Shown here piece after piece: positions 12,338 through 21,190 of a stretch of DNA of 30,229 nucleotides (its first letter is position 1; the number at the start of each line of letters is the position of its first letter). The notes under the pieces were generated by a model that worked only from the letters and a program-made list of their open reading frames with translations, had not been told where the DNA came from and searched no databases. The stretch is from the NCBI GenBank assembly GCA_024196135.1, contig JAMQCK010000295.1, forward strand, positions 1 to 30,229, read 5' to 3'. Position numbers and translations under genes: made by a program. The DNA comes from Pleurotus ostreatus/Saccharomyces cerevisiae fusant (lineage: Eukaryota > Opisthokonta).

Positions 12338-12467
12338 GTCGCGTTGAGCGCGCTGTTCGACGGGGAGGGAGGCGAGCTGCAGCCGCGTGAAATTTCCGGG
12401 ACGCCGTCCCGGACGGTGGGTAAATACGCGTCAACAGCCGCCCTCGTTATCCCGAACGTTCATCCCC
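12338..12467. promoter_or_regulatory. Divergent promoter between the AT-hook gene and the NDUFB2-type gene
   Basis: Only 130 bases separate the two start codons, so both genes must share regulatory DNA. It holds a perfect 19-base palindrome (12395-12413) near the midpoint and an ACGCGT hexamer at 12426-12431, the core of MCB-type cell-cycle boxes. The hexamer may be chance. No clear TATA box is visible in either direction. Confidence 0.7.
12395..12413. repeat. Perfect 19-bp inverted repeat in the divergent promoter
   Basis: Arms TCCGGGACG and CGTCCCGGA flank a single central C with no mismatch. The ends give a CCG-N11-CGG arrangement, the kind of paired triplet recognised by some dimeric Zn2Cys6 factors. 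It lies about 55 bases from either start codon. The symmetry is seen directly; a role as an operator is inference. Confidence 0.7.
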
Positions 12468-12810
12468 ATGGCCCACGGAGCGCATCGTCAGTGTCCTCGA
12501 GCACGGCACAGAGCATACCACTGACTGACAGCGAGACAGCCCCGGGCTTCCATCCCCACCTTCCTGGTGCCGGCCATAGATGGCTGGGCAAGCTCATCGG
12601 CGGTTCAATGTGGTTCTTCATGTTCTATCGTATCCGGTGCGTGCTACGCCAAGAGTCTTCGAGCTAGTACTGACTTTGCATCAGTGAGGATGGCGGAAAG
12701 GTCTTCTTGGTGAGTCCCATGTTAAGGCGTCGCATTCGCTTGGCTAACTTCGCAAATAGGGCCAACATCCCTTCCACCACGGGCATGACGAGCACGGCTC
12801 ACATCATTAG
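12468..12810 (+). CDS. NDUFB2: NADH:ubiquinone oxidoreductase (complex I) beta-subcomplex subunit, NDUFB2 type
   Basis: Predicted 63-residue accessory subunit of mitochondrial complex I, with one membrane-spanning helix. Four exons: 12468-12486, 12540-12636, 12685-12709, 12760-12810. The peptide starts MAHGAHPPGFHPHLP, continues with HRWLGKLIGGSMWFFMFYRI, then REDGGKVFLGQHPF, and ends in a His-rich tail before TAG. The family pattern in plants and fungi is the same: a His-rich N-terminus, a W-x-W/F transmembrane helix with YR, then EDG, a hydrophobic run, GxxHP, and a His/Gly tail. The first exon has only 19 bases. Its splice to 12540 has a CTGAC branch site, removes an in-frame stop and supplies the only plausible ATG. 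The gene faces away from the AT-hook gene. Because it is so short and fragmented, automatic annotation could easily miss it. The family call rests on pattern memory rather than alignment. Confidence 0.78.
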
Positions 12811-13466
12811 AGCGTACCGCGAACACAATATATTGATTGCATGGATTGCATGGTCGCATTCTCGTCCTCTCATACCGCGCGAACATGCCCTCTTTTCGTG
12901 GTACGTCCCGCGAACACCGCGACCACCAACGACAACCTACTTCAAAGTTTTGCGGAGTCATGCGACCTCCTCTGCCTTTTCTAACGTGAATCTCGCAACC
13001 GCTATCCCTCGAATGTGCTCACGCTACCTATCACTGGTCGCAAGCGTGGTTCAAGCATCCCGGAAATACGCACGAACCTCGATCACATGTAAGTCCTCGT
13101 CTGGAACAGGACAATAAGGGACATCAGTGGTCCATGTTCTGCATCGCGATGAGGATGCTACCCGCTTTAGCCACTCGCAGAAGCTCGGATGATGTCCATA
13201 AGCATGGTAAGTCTTCCATATGCGTGGACGTCTGCTCCAGCTTCAGTCGGTAATCCCAGCATCCCCGCCTAGCTGTGTTGAACTCTAGTCCCTCAGCTTG
13301 AAGGGATGGAGGGCCTTCGGACCCTCCTGAATTACATCCGTATCCAGCGTACATGCATCGTCCTCGGGCCACCTTCCGCTGCTCGGCGAACCGCACCTCT
13401 TTGTCGATGCGCGCCATTAGAGGCTCGCCGAAAGAAAGGCGCCAAGGTCCAAGGTCCCGATTGCGC
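12811..13466. other. Intergenic region, convergent 3' ends
   Basis: About 650 bases between the 3' ends of the NDUFB2-type gene and the hypothetical helical protein gene. A minus-strand frame at 13124-13474 is open for 116 codons but shows no family features and runs out of the preceding stop codon, so I do not call it. I see no RNA gene, repeat or mobile element. Confidence 0.45.
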
Positions 13467-14245
13467 CTACACATCCGCGATCAGTATAGCGGTCCGCTCC
13501 AATTCAAGTTTGTAGTGCCAGCTCATCTTCGTAGCAGCGAAAACTGGCGCAATGACCTCTGCCCTCACATCGTCCGGCAGCCGTCGGATCTGGAGAATCA
13601 ACCGCGGGCGGAAGTGTCCTGTGACTGCCTCCCACACCTCCCTCCATTGGTGAGGCGTGCGACGATTCTCCTCCAAGAGCTCGTCGATTTGTGCCACGAG
13701 AGGCACACCTTGAAGGAGCGCCTCCGCCTTGTGAAAGGCTACCGGAAATTTACGCCCTTGGACGAGGGGCACGATCCTCGCATACACACCGCCGTTCAAC
13801 CCGTGTGGATACACCAGATGGGTGTGCAGCGACGCCTGCAATGTCTGCAGAGCCGACGTCAGTGAGGAGATGTTGGCGGGCTCGTCAAGCGGTTCGAAGA
13901 AGGGAAGGAAGTGATCTTCGCCCAGGTCCTGGAGGACGCAGAGCTTGAGCACGCCGTGAAGCCTTGCCACGAGATGGGCGCATGCGTCTGCCGTTATCCA
14001 GGCCTTGTCGATGTGCGCCTTTACCTCCTGCGTGGCGGTCTCAACGTCGCGCTGGAAGTCTGCTGATTTGAGTTTGGTAGGAGCCAGCAACCCCTTTAGT
14101 TGACGGAACTTGTTGTGTATCGCGCGTGAGCGCCACTGCAGGTCGACCATAGGCTGTACAAGTGCGAGCAGGGCCTATTCGAAAGGTTAGCTCATGCTCT
14201 ATGACTACCTTGCGTTGTTCATACGTTCACGTCCGGCTTTGCCAT
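13467..14245 (-). CDS. Hypothetical helical protein (unrecognised)
   Basis: Predicted 242-residue protein of no family I recognise. Two exons: 14225-14245 (seven codons, MAKPDVN) and 13467-14174, joined across a 50-base intron (donor GTATGA, acceptor AATAG) with the frame preserved. The long exon has no stop over 236 codons. It reads as a mainly alpha-helical, soluble protein with regular Leu/Ala spacing (for example ACAHLVARLHGVLKLCVLQ and VAFHKAEALLQGVPLVAQID) and a Trp/Arg-rich start (VDLQWRSRAIHNKFRQLK). It lacks a signal peptide, membrane helices, zinc ligands and nucleotide-binding motifs. The end at TAG 13467-13469 is taken at face value; a further downstream exon cannot be excluded. 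The gene lies between the complex I subunit and the transcription factor, transcribed in the same direction as the factor. Codon-like composition and the clean intron support a real gene. Confidence 0.6.
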
Positions 14246-14563
14246 GGCGCTCAAGGATAGGGAGGACGAAGAGGCGGGAGAGGTGGAGGCAAGCGTGCCG
14301 CAGAGGCGCTCGCAGGTCGAATCTGGAAGACAATTCTAGTGGGCCAACTTCTTATACGCGAAGCTTAAGGTGATCTGAATCAGGGATACATCTCAATTGC
14401 CTGACCTGAGTCGCATTGTGTCAAATCCTCCTCCTGTGCCCCAACGTTGTCTTAGAACGAAATGATGCCGCTGAAATGCAAATCGATTGACAGTGCGACG
14501 AGGAGCAAACAGGGAAAGATAAGTCCTTCGTACTTCGACTGCGCCTCCCACGAGACGCCCGCC
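14246..14563. other. Intergenic region upstream of the hypothetical gene
   Basis: 318 bases between the start of the helical-protein gene and the stop of the Zn2Cys6 factor, both on the minus strand. It must hold one promoter and one 3' UTR. No conserved element is recognisable. Confidence 0.5.
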
Positions 14564-17500
14564 TCATCCACCCTCGCTCCATGGGCTTCGTGCGTTAGAT
14601 ATTCGCCGACCCAAAAGAGCCTGCGATGGCGGAGGCATCTGTGGTTGTCCAAGTCCGGATTGCGATAAAGGATTCATCCTCGAGGGCAATTGCGCTTGCT
14701 GGGTTGTGCCCGAGTGTAGCGAATTGACCACCGATGGAGCCTGGGGGTATCCGGGATCGTCAACGTTGCTCAAGTATCGTTGCCACGCGTCCGTCCTGTT
14801 GGGTCGTCAGACAATATCCTCGAGAAGGAGAGCGGAAGAGATCAGTCAACGTATCAGACTTACTCGAACGGACTCGGTGCCGGATTCCAAAAGTTGCCCT
14901 GCACGGCAGGCGTGTGCGGGCTACCGCCCTCTGCCGCGTGCAGGCTGCTCGGGCTGCTACCCACCGTTGAGCTCGATGCGCTCAGGCCGTTCGACATCGA
15001 TCCATTCACACCCAGGCCGTTCAGCCTGGAAGCACCCGCGCCGAGACCCGTGGCTGCGATAGCAGGAGAGCTCCCACTAGCCATCCCATGCGGGCTTCCA
15101 CCTAGCCCCGAGCCCGCACCCACGCTCGTACCCCCTGCGCCAAACCCGGGCGAGTTCAGCCCCATCCCCGACATCCCATCCCCCATCCCAAACATCCCAA
15201 ACTCCATCATGGGATCGTTCTGCACGAAGTCCTGCCCCGGCCCGGACCCGGACGCGGCGAAGTCCTGCGACCCAAACTCGCGCGACGGCCCCGTCGTCCC
15301 AAAGTCCGTCGGCATCGCGTACTGCCCGTTCATGTACCCGTTCATGAAGTGGAACGTCTCGACCTGCTCGTCCGAGAACTGGGGCACGTCGGGCGTGTTG
15401 AGCTCGGCGCCGTTGCCGTTCGGCGTTGCGTGCATGGCGTACTGCTGGAGGGAGCGCATATAAGCGGATGGCGTCTCTGGCGGCGTGGATGCGGAGGAAG
15501 CTGGCGACGCGTTCGCGACCGCCTCCACTGCAGTGGAAGACGATGAGGAAGCGCCCGTGTTGTCTCGTGGCCGCTTCTTCGTCTGCTGGTCAGGAGCCGA
15601 TATGTGCGCGTTGATGTCGAGATCGCCCGCGGATGCGAGCTCGCGAAGGATGTCCCTGAAACTAATGAGCGAAAGACAGTAGTGGCGGAGATGATCGTGT
15701 ACTTACCACAACTTCCCCGCAATATGCCATCGGCCCTCTGCTGCCGACAACGTCTGCATACACTTCCACACGTCCTGCATGTCCTTCGGGTTTATCGTAA
15801 GCCCCGACTGCTTCGTTATCCAGATGTTGAGCAGGAGTGTAAGTCCCGATATGAATATTGCCGACTAAGCTAGCGATCAGTACACTCTCATGTCGACATG
15901 CATCGCCTAACTGACCTGAACCAAGGTCATAGGAACGGGACTTCGTCTGCTCTGCGTCTCAATGATACGAGCGCACGAGCGCGCCTGCTGGGGCGTTAGC
16001 AGATGAATATACTCATGGTAATCCGATGGACGTACTGCAGAAGTGCATATCGCCAGCGAGGGGAAGGTCATTGATGCCGGGTCTTGCAAGGACGTGATGA
16101 AGGGTTTGTGGATGAAGATCTGGAGGTGGTAAAAGACCGAGTATAGGCATGCCGACTGGTCGAAAAACAACTGGTCCTGACGGTTGGGGTCCCAGCGTAC
16201 TGTCCGTGGTCAGGACCTGCGATACCTGGATAAGAAGTACCAAGACTTACAATGTGTGGGTATAGAGTCCAACCATGCGTTGCACGCGGAGTCCAGCTTC
16301 AAAATCACTTGCGTAGGTGTCGCCTTGTTGTTGTACATAGACGGCTTGCGGGTATAGTAGAGCATGCGCATGGCGTAGGAATAGATCTCCATGAGCCTCG
16401 CGTAGCAGTTGAAAAATGCGACGTAGGAAGGCTTGCCCTTGGGCTGCTGCATATTTGTCTCGGGATCGCCGGTGTCCCAATATTCGTCGTCGCATTCTAC
16501 GAGCGTGTCGAGATCGAACCTACGATGGTTCAATCTTGTGGCCGCGAAGATTTGGGCAGCCACTTACTCGTCCGTGTGCAACGTGCATGGGTGCCCGAAG
16601 AAAGAGCTTAGGCTGGTATCTAGCACGTGTAATACCCTGACATGACCATGGTCAGAGAGGCTCTTCAAGGCAGACTATGCACTCACCAGAACGCCCGCTT
16701 CCATAACTCGTACTGCGGTGTGGGCTTTCCCGTACGCCGTCGATGTGCGCCAACATCCATCGCCATACGTAGCCCAAATCCGACCTCGGTCCAGCAGCCC
16801 TGCGGCCTAGAGCTCCCTTGACCATAGCAAACAGATAGCTGATGGAAGTAAGCCCCGTGTCCGTACGCTCAACAGGCCTGATGCTTACAGCATACATCTG
16901 CAACTCGTACAGCGTAGGCTTCTTGAGGAGATTCGAACGGACGACAGTGACTTGCTGATAGTATTTCCATCCGGCGCTATGTTGCGAGTTGGCACCAGGC
17001 AGCAAAACCCGTGGGTCGTCCGAGTAACGGGAGGCGTTTGCGCATACTGTAAAAACCTCAGTCGGGATTGGTACAATCGTAGCAGTAGGAGGTCGCTCTC
17101 ATACCAAGCAGCAATACGCCACCGAATTCCCGATCCTTGAAATGCTCTCCTTGTCTTATCAACCCTTCGAAGGTGAACTGTATGATGCCGCATTAGCATT
17201 GTCGTCAACATTGCCAAAACTAATTACCTTGTGCAGCAGTGGAAGAAACGGATTGATATACTTGAAGTACAAGTCTACCAGATGGTTCATGAGGTCGTCC
17301 TCAGGAAACTGGAACATCCTCTGCTCCTGATAGTCGGACGCCCTGATTTGCCACTGTACAGGTCAGAGCAGTTCGGAAGCGGTGTCGAAGACCGGCGTAC
17401 AGGGCATTGATTCCAATACTCTGGTCTCCTCATTCCACGATCTCGTGGTCGGAAACCGGGCTTCGTCGCCGCGTACTGATCCATGACTTCGATGGTGGCT

Positions 17501-18276
17501 TTCAACAGCATAACCCCACTTCAGTCATGGTGAGATCGTATGACAATGATGGATGTGAGAGTTCACGGACCTCGATTTGCCGTAGAACCGATGCGCGTCA
17601 GGTTGTAGATGTAATTTCTGGAAGCGAGACACCATGCGCGCCTCTGGAGAATCGTCGTCGTTCCTTGGTAGGTTGCCGAGGTCTGCAGGAACCTCAGGTG
17701 CGTTCTCTGCCTCGTTCGCCTTCTCAATTTCTTCTGCTAGGTTGACGCCGGGAAGCAGCTGCGATACGCGGTCAGAGCGAGGTGATTGGAGCATGTGCAC
17801 GACGGACCCTCTCGAACAGCTTCTCCATATTCACAAGTCGCTGCTCCAATCCCTCGACGTACTTGCGCCTGAAGCAGCGTGAGTAAGAGTAACAAAGCCA
17901 TGATCGATCGCGCTCACCCTCTTCCAGTGTCCAAGTTCTGAATTACCGTCAGCATTAGCGAGGGGGATGATGTCTAGCACACGCACCTTCGTCACCTCAT
18001 GGTGTGTGCACTCACTCCCCGTCTGCACACAATGAGTGCACCTGTTGTTCGGCATCTGACTGCTATCACCTAGACGGCGCGTTCGCATTCAGTCCCTCCC
18101 GCCTCGATCGAAATGACACTAACACTTGACTGGGGAATGCGGGGTCAGTGCTCAGTGGCGCGGATACAGAACCTCTACGCACTCTTGCGCTTCTTGCAAA
18201 GGTCGCAGGCGCCCGGCCGCCGCTTCTTGCGCGCGGGCTCATCGTCCTCGACAGCGGGCGTCGGCGAGGGGCTCAT
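14564..18276 (-). CDS. Zn2Cys6 (Gal4-type) fungal transcription factor
   Basis: Predicted 944-residue nuclear regulator in 18 exons: 18183-18276, 18124-18129, 17987-18069, 17918-17937, 17808-17868, 17571-17758, 17401-17518, 17228-17353, 17105-17177, 16889-17046, 16687-16838, 16568-16636, 16251-16519, 16036-16199, 15916-15987, 15707-15864, 14864-15655, 14564-14795. A basic KKRR precedes the binuclear cluster, whose six cysteines (24, 27, 34, 44, 47, 54) fit C-x2-C-x6-C-x9-C-x2-C-x6-C. A linker and short coiled coil follow (YVEGLEQRLVNMEKLFERL, from residue 71). The middle region (~190-530) is the fungal-specific factor domain: FPEDDLMNHLVDLYFKYINP, SDDPRVLLPGAN, CWTEVGFGLRMAMDVGAHRR, ELWKRAFWVL and RWDPNRQDQLFFDQSA. 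The C-terminus is low complexity, Ser/Ala-rich then Met/Gly-rich. Exon 2 is six bases long and supplies part of the third zinc-ligand cysteine. A further in-frame ATG exists upstream; 18276 best fits the family. The target genes are unknown. Confidence 0.94.
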
Positions 18277-18578
18277 GATGGTCGTGTTCAAGAAGTAAAT
18301 TAGGCGCTGTGCTGGGTTCGTCATGCAACAATAGAAACCCGTCAGGGGCAACGGCGGCAATCTCCGTGCGGATCGCCAGGCCCGCGCATCGGCGATCGTC
18401 TCGCAGATGGTCGAATGGCGCCGAAGCTGTTGGAAGACGCCCTCGACGACGCTTGGCTCGTGTTACGGGGAGGGCTGGGAGGTCTGGGAACCAACAACTC
18501 TATCGATGAGATTAACGAGAAGATACAGTAGGAAAAATCCGTCTATAGATCCAATTCAAGTTTTTCAGGACCTCGTCT
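18277..18578. other. Promoter-side region of the Zn2Cys6 factor
   Basis: About 300 bases between the factor's start codon and the 3' end of the dynamin relic. It should contain the factor's promoter. The frame of the first exon stays open upstream to about 18360, so a longer N-terminus is possible. No other feature is seen. Confidence 0.4.
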
Positions 18579-20240
18579 TCAGTTCCCCAGGCTCATCAAC
18601 TCCTTGCTGGCACCCGTGAGGCGCTTAAGCTTGCTCTGCAGCTCCTCCCGCTTGGCCGCCGTCTGCCGACAACCCTGGGCATCCTCCCTGCACATACGCC
18701 GACGCTCTGGCTCGCTCACGAAGGCCCGTCAGCAGCGCGCTGTGGATTTCCTTCTCGATACCCCGGAGGAGCTCCTTGTCAATGGCCTTCGCGACGTTTC
18801 AGACGTAGCGCTTGAACGCGACTGTGGCGGCGTGTGTGAGTGGCTGCTACACTCAAGCGTGGAGACGCCAAGCGACACCATGGAAATACGCCGACGCGTC
18901 AGCCATCATCTCCAATGCGGGCTCCATCTGGTCGGCAGGCGGCAGCTTGGGCAGACTTTCTTGATACCCAACCAAACAACCAAGATTCCCATATCTGATA
19001 GCCCCTCGAGGACCTCGTCGACCCCAACCTTTCCCTCGCCATTTTCGCCCGTTATAAAGGGAACATAGTTGCGAATGGGGTCGATCCTCGTGCTCACTTG
19101 AGTTGCACGCGAGCTTGTAGTGCGCCGAGGTGGATGCGGCCGGGCTTGGCGAGGACGCATGCAATGGTGCGAGTGCGTGACGGTGTATTGGGCTCGAAGG
19201 TACTTACCGATAGTGCGCCGACTCTATGGGTCGAACTCCTTGCCTAGGAAGTGAGCGCCTTGGTTCTCGAAGTCGGCTGCGGGGAGAAGTTGGTACAGAG
19301 CGGAAAAAGGATACGGGGAAGTACTGACTCTCGGAGGCCACGGTGAGCAGATTCACGCAGCTGGACTTTTTGATCTACGCCTTCACGAGGTTTTCGACTA
19401 TACTGATGCCGCCTGATTTTCCGTGACCACCAACACTTGCAATTAACCCTATTGGCGCGTCAGCCATTGCTCTTATCATAGGTATCCAGCCCTCTGCTTA
19501 CCAGGAAGGCCGATGAAAGACAGGTTCGCGACATCTGGCTCGCTAATCTTCAACTCGACGCAGTTGCTCGAGAACGTCAGCTGTTCCTCCGGACTCGCAT
19601 CATCGCACGAGTTCGTCAAAAAGAGTGACGATCCGTTCGCGGACTGAGTATCGCTTTCTGTGCGCGGCGAGTGCGCTCCTCAACCAGGCTCTTGTCGAAG
19701 ATAGCTTCCCCAAACGGCACGTGTCTGGCTTATCCGAGCGCCTGCCCGTTCTCATCCACCGTAAAGCGGAGGGTGACGAGCGCCCGTCCGACCGCGAGAG
19801 CCGGCACTCGGACGGGCATCTAAAAGGGGCAGGTCGCGAGCCATGAGTTCGGGATGACGATTGGAAACATAGCCGTCGGCGTCCGCGTACCGAGTGCAGG
19901 TTCCCGCGACGCGCGGTAGTGGGTGATGCCCGATATGGACTCGATGAGGGTGGCACGCTTCGAGAGCTTATGACGGCGATCTGGGGCAGGTCTGTGGGGT
20001 TGAAGTTATCGGAGTTGTCTACGAGGGCGGGCAGTTGCGATGCATAACAATGTCCATCTGGACCCTTGTGCTCGTCAGTCACACTTAAACTCGTGAGAAT
20101 GTATAATCCAGGAGGAAACACTGCTGTGCAGTTTGTTGACGAGGTCCAGCATAGCGCGACGACCTGGTGCAAGGGATGGATCGGACAGTCCGACTGCATC
20201 TTGCGTTTCTTGCTGAGGACGAGCTGAACATCGGGAAGAA
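18579..20240 (-). pseudogene. Degenerate dynamin-family GTPase (pseudogene)
   Basis: Pieces of a fungal dynamin-like large GTPase lie in order on the minus strand but in broken frames. From the 5' end: RRAMLDLVNKLHS (near 20160-20200), then LPQIAVIS where the P-loop should follow, LIESISGIT, RPAPFRCPSECRLSRSD, FTVDENGQALG followed by an in-frame stop, VPFGEAIFDKSLVEERTRRAQ, EQLTFSSNCVELKISEPDVA, a G3-like GLPG, CVNLLTVAS, DFENQGAHFLGKEFDP followed by a stop, and VLAKPGRI in place of the G4 motif TKPDRI. After a large gap in the stalk come ALEMMADASAYFH and a GTPase-effector-domain tail (AIDKELLRGIEKEIHSALL, then REELQ..LKRL..ASKEL in a shifted frame), ending at TGA 18579-18581. The P-loop is gone, G4 is altered, several stops and frameshifts exist, and most of the stalk is missing. 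It cannot make a working GTPase. Old splice sites (for example near 19495) are still visible. Confidence 0.85.
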
Positions 20241-21190
20241 GCAAAATATCCTATTTAGTATTGGAGTTAGATGACCAGGTGTCGGAAGTCAACGTAAAGA
20301 GTTCTAAAGGGAAGAGGACAAGTCCAGGAATTGTTGAAGTTGAAAGCCAAAGAATGAATGGAACAAAGGCTCGGAGTCCGGGCCGGAAGAGCGCCCCCGG
20401 GCCGGTCTGCTTTCGCACGCTGCATCACAGTCGACGTCGATCATCTTGCACCCTGACGAGCTGAAGCTTGGCAGGACTCCGGCATACCGAACGCAGCGAC
20501 CTTTCCCGTGTAAATTGTTCAGAAACTCGTGTGTGTTCTTTGACTTTCAGGACATCCGAAGAGACAGACCACAAAGACACCTGATCACAATTATCTACGA
20601 GCACATGCGAAGGCTTGTCGCGGTGCTTCCTTTCCCATCTGAACTCAGACTCGGCACTCAAGAGTTGGGGTCTTCAACGACAAGGCGTCTCTTCCAAAAC
20701 ACTGCCGATAGCGTGTCGACGGTTGTGTACCGAGCGGCGAGCGCATAGTAGCCGTTCGGCACCTCGCGACTTTGCGCTTGTGAACGCCTGTTACTCGAGA
20801 TATCAACCGATTCTCCGCGCCAAGTCAAGCACCTGCAGTCCAGAATTGGTCCTGAAGACTGTGAGTTATTGGCTGGAGAACAAGGAGACGCTTGCTGCTC
20901 GAAGTTTCTGTACGCAGAGCTGCTTTCGGATCGCCGTCAACACTCTGGACGGTCGCCGCAACGACTTGAACCAGGACCTCCTCGACGCGAAGCTCACGGG
21001 AGTCCTTCTTAAATAACCGCCGCTTTGGTCCCGTCTATGGCTCCGCTTGTCAGGCACTGCCGGTCGGTCGCGAGTTCGGCTCAGCTGCGCCCCGATTCGG
21101 GGCCTCGTATCGTCACTGGACTGGAAAGGGAACTCCGTTCTTCGACTTCGCTGCGCTTCCGATTTCCATCCTCTTTCTCCTCCTCCCTTC
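20241..21190. other. Intergenic region between dynamin relic and CDC1-type gene
   Basis: About 950 bases that should include the promoter of the plus-strand phosphoesterase gene. Several frames are open for 70-130 codons, for example 20615-21016 on the plus strand. None shows a known motif, hydrophobic pattern or convincing splice structure. An AT-rich TTAAATAA lies near 21009, about 180 bases before the next start codon. Confidence 0.4.

Noticed and set aside
12344..12667. Longer N-terminus for the NDUFB2-type protein, reading through from 12344
   Set aside because: That frame begins at a non-ATG codon, and the upstream peptide is unlike the family. The spliced model with ATG 12468 gives the expected size and His-rich start.
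13124..13474. 116-codon minus-strand frame just downstream of the hypothetical helical gene
   Set aside because: It overlaps the stop of that gene, is Gly/Ser/Arg-rich without any recognisable pattern, and no good splice pair links it to the upstream exon.
20940..21010. GGTTCAAGTC on the minus strand, resembling a tRNA B box
   Set aside because: The flanking bases do not form a T-stem, and I find no A box or acceptor stem at the right spacing.
20615..21016. 133-codon plus-strand open frame upstream of the CDC1-type gene
   Set aside because: It has no domain, hydrophobic pattern or splice partners, and it lies in the likely promoter region.
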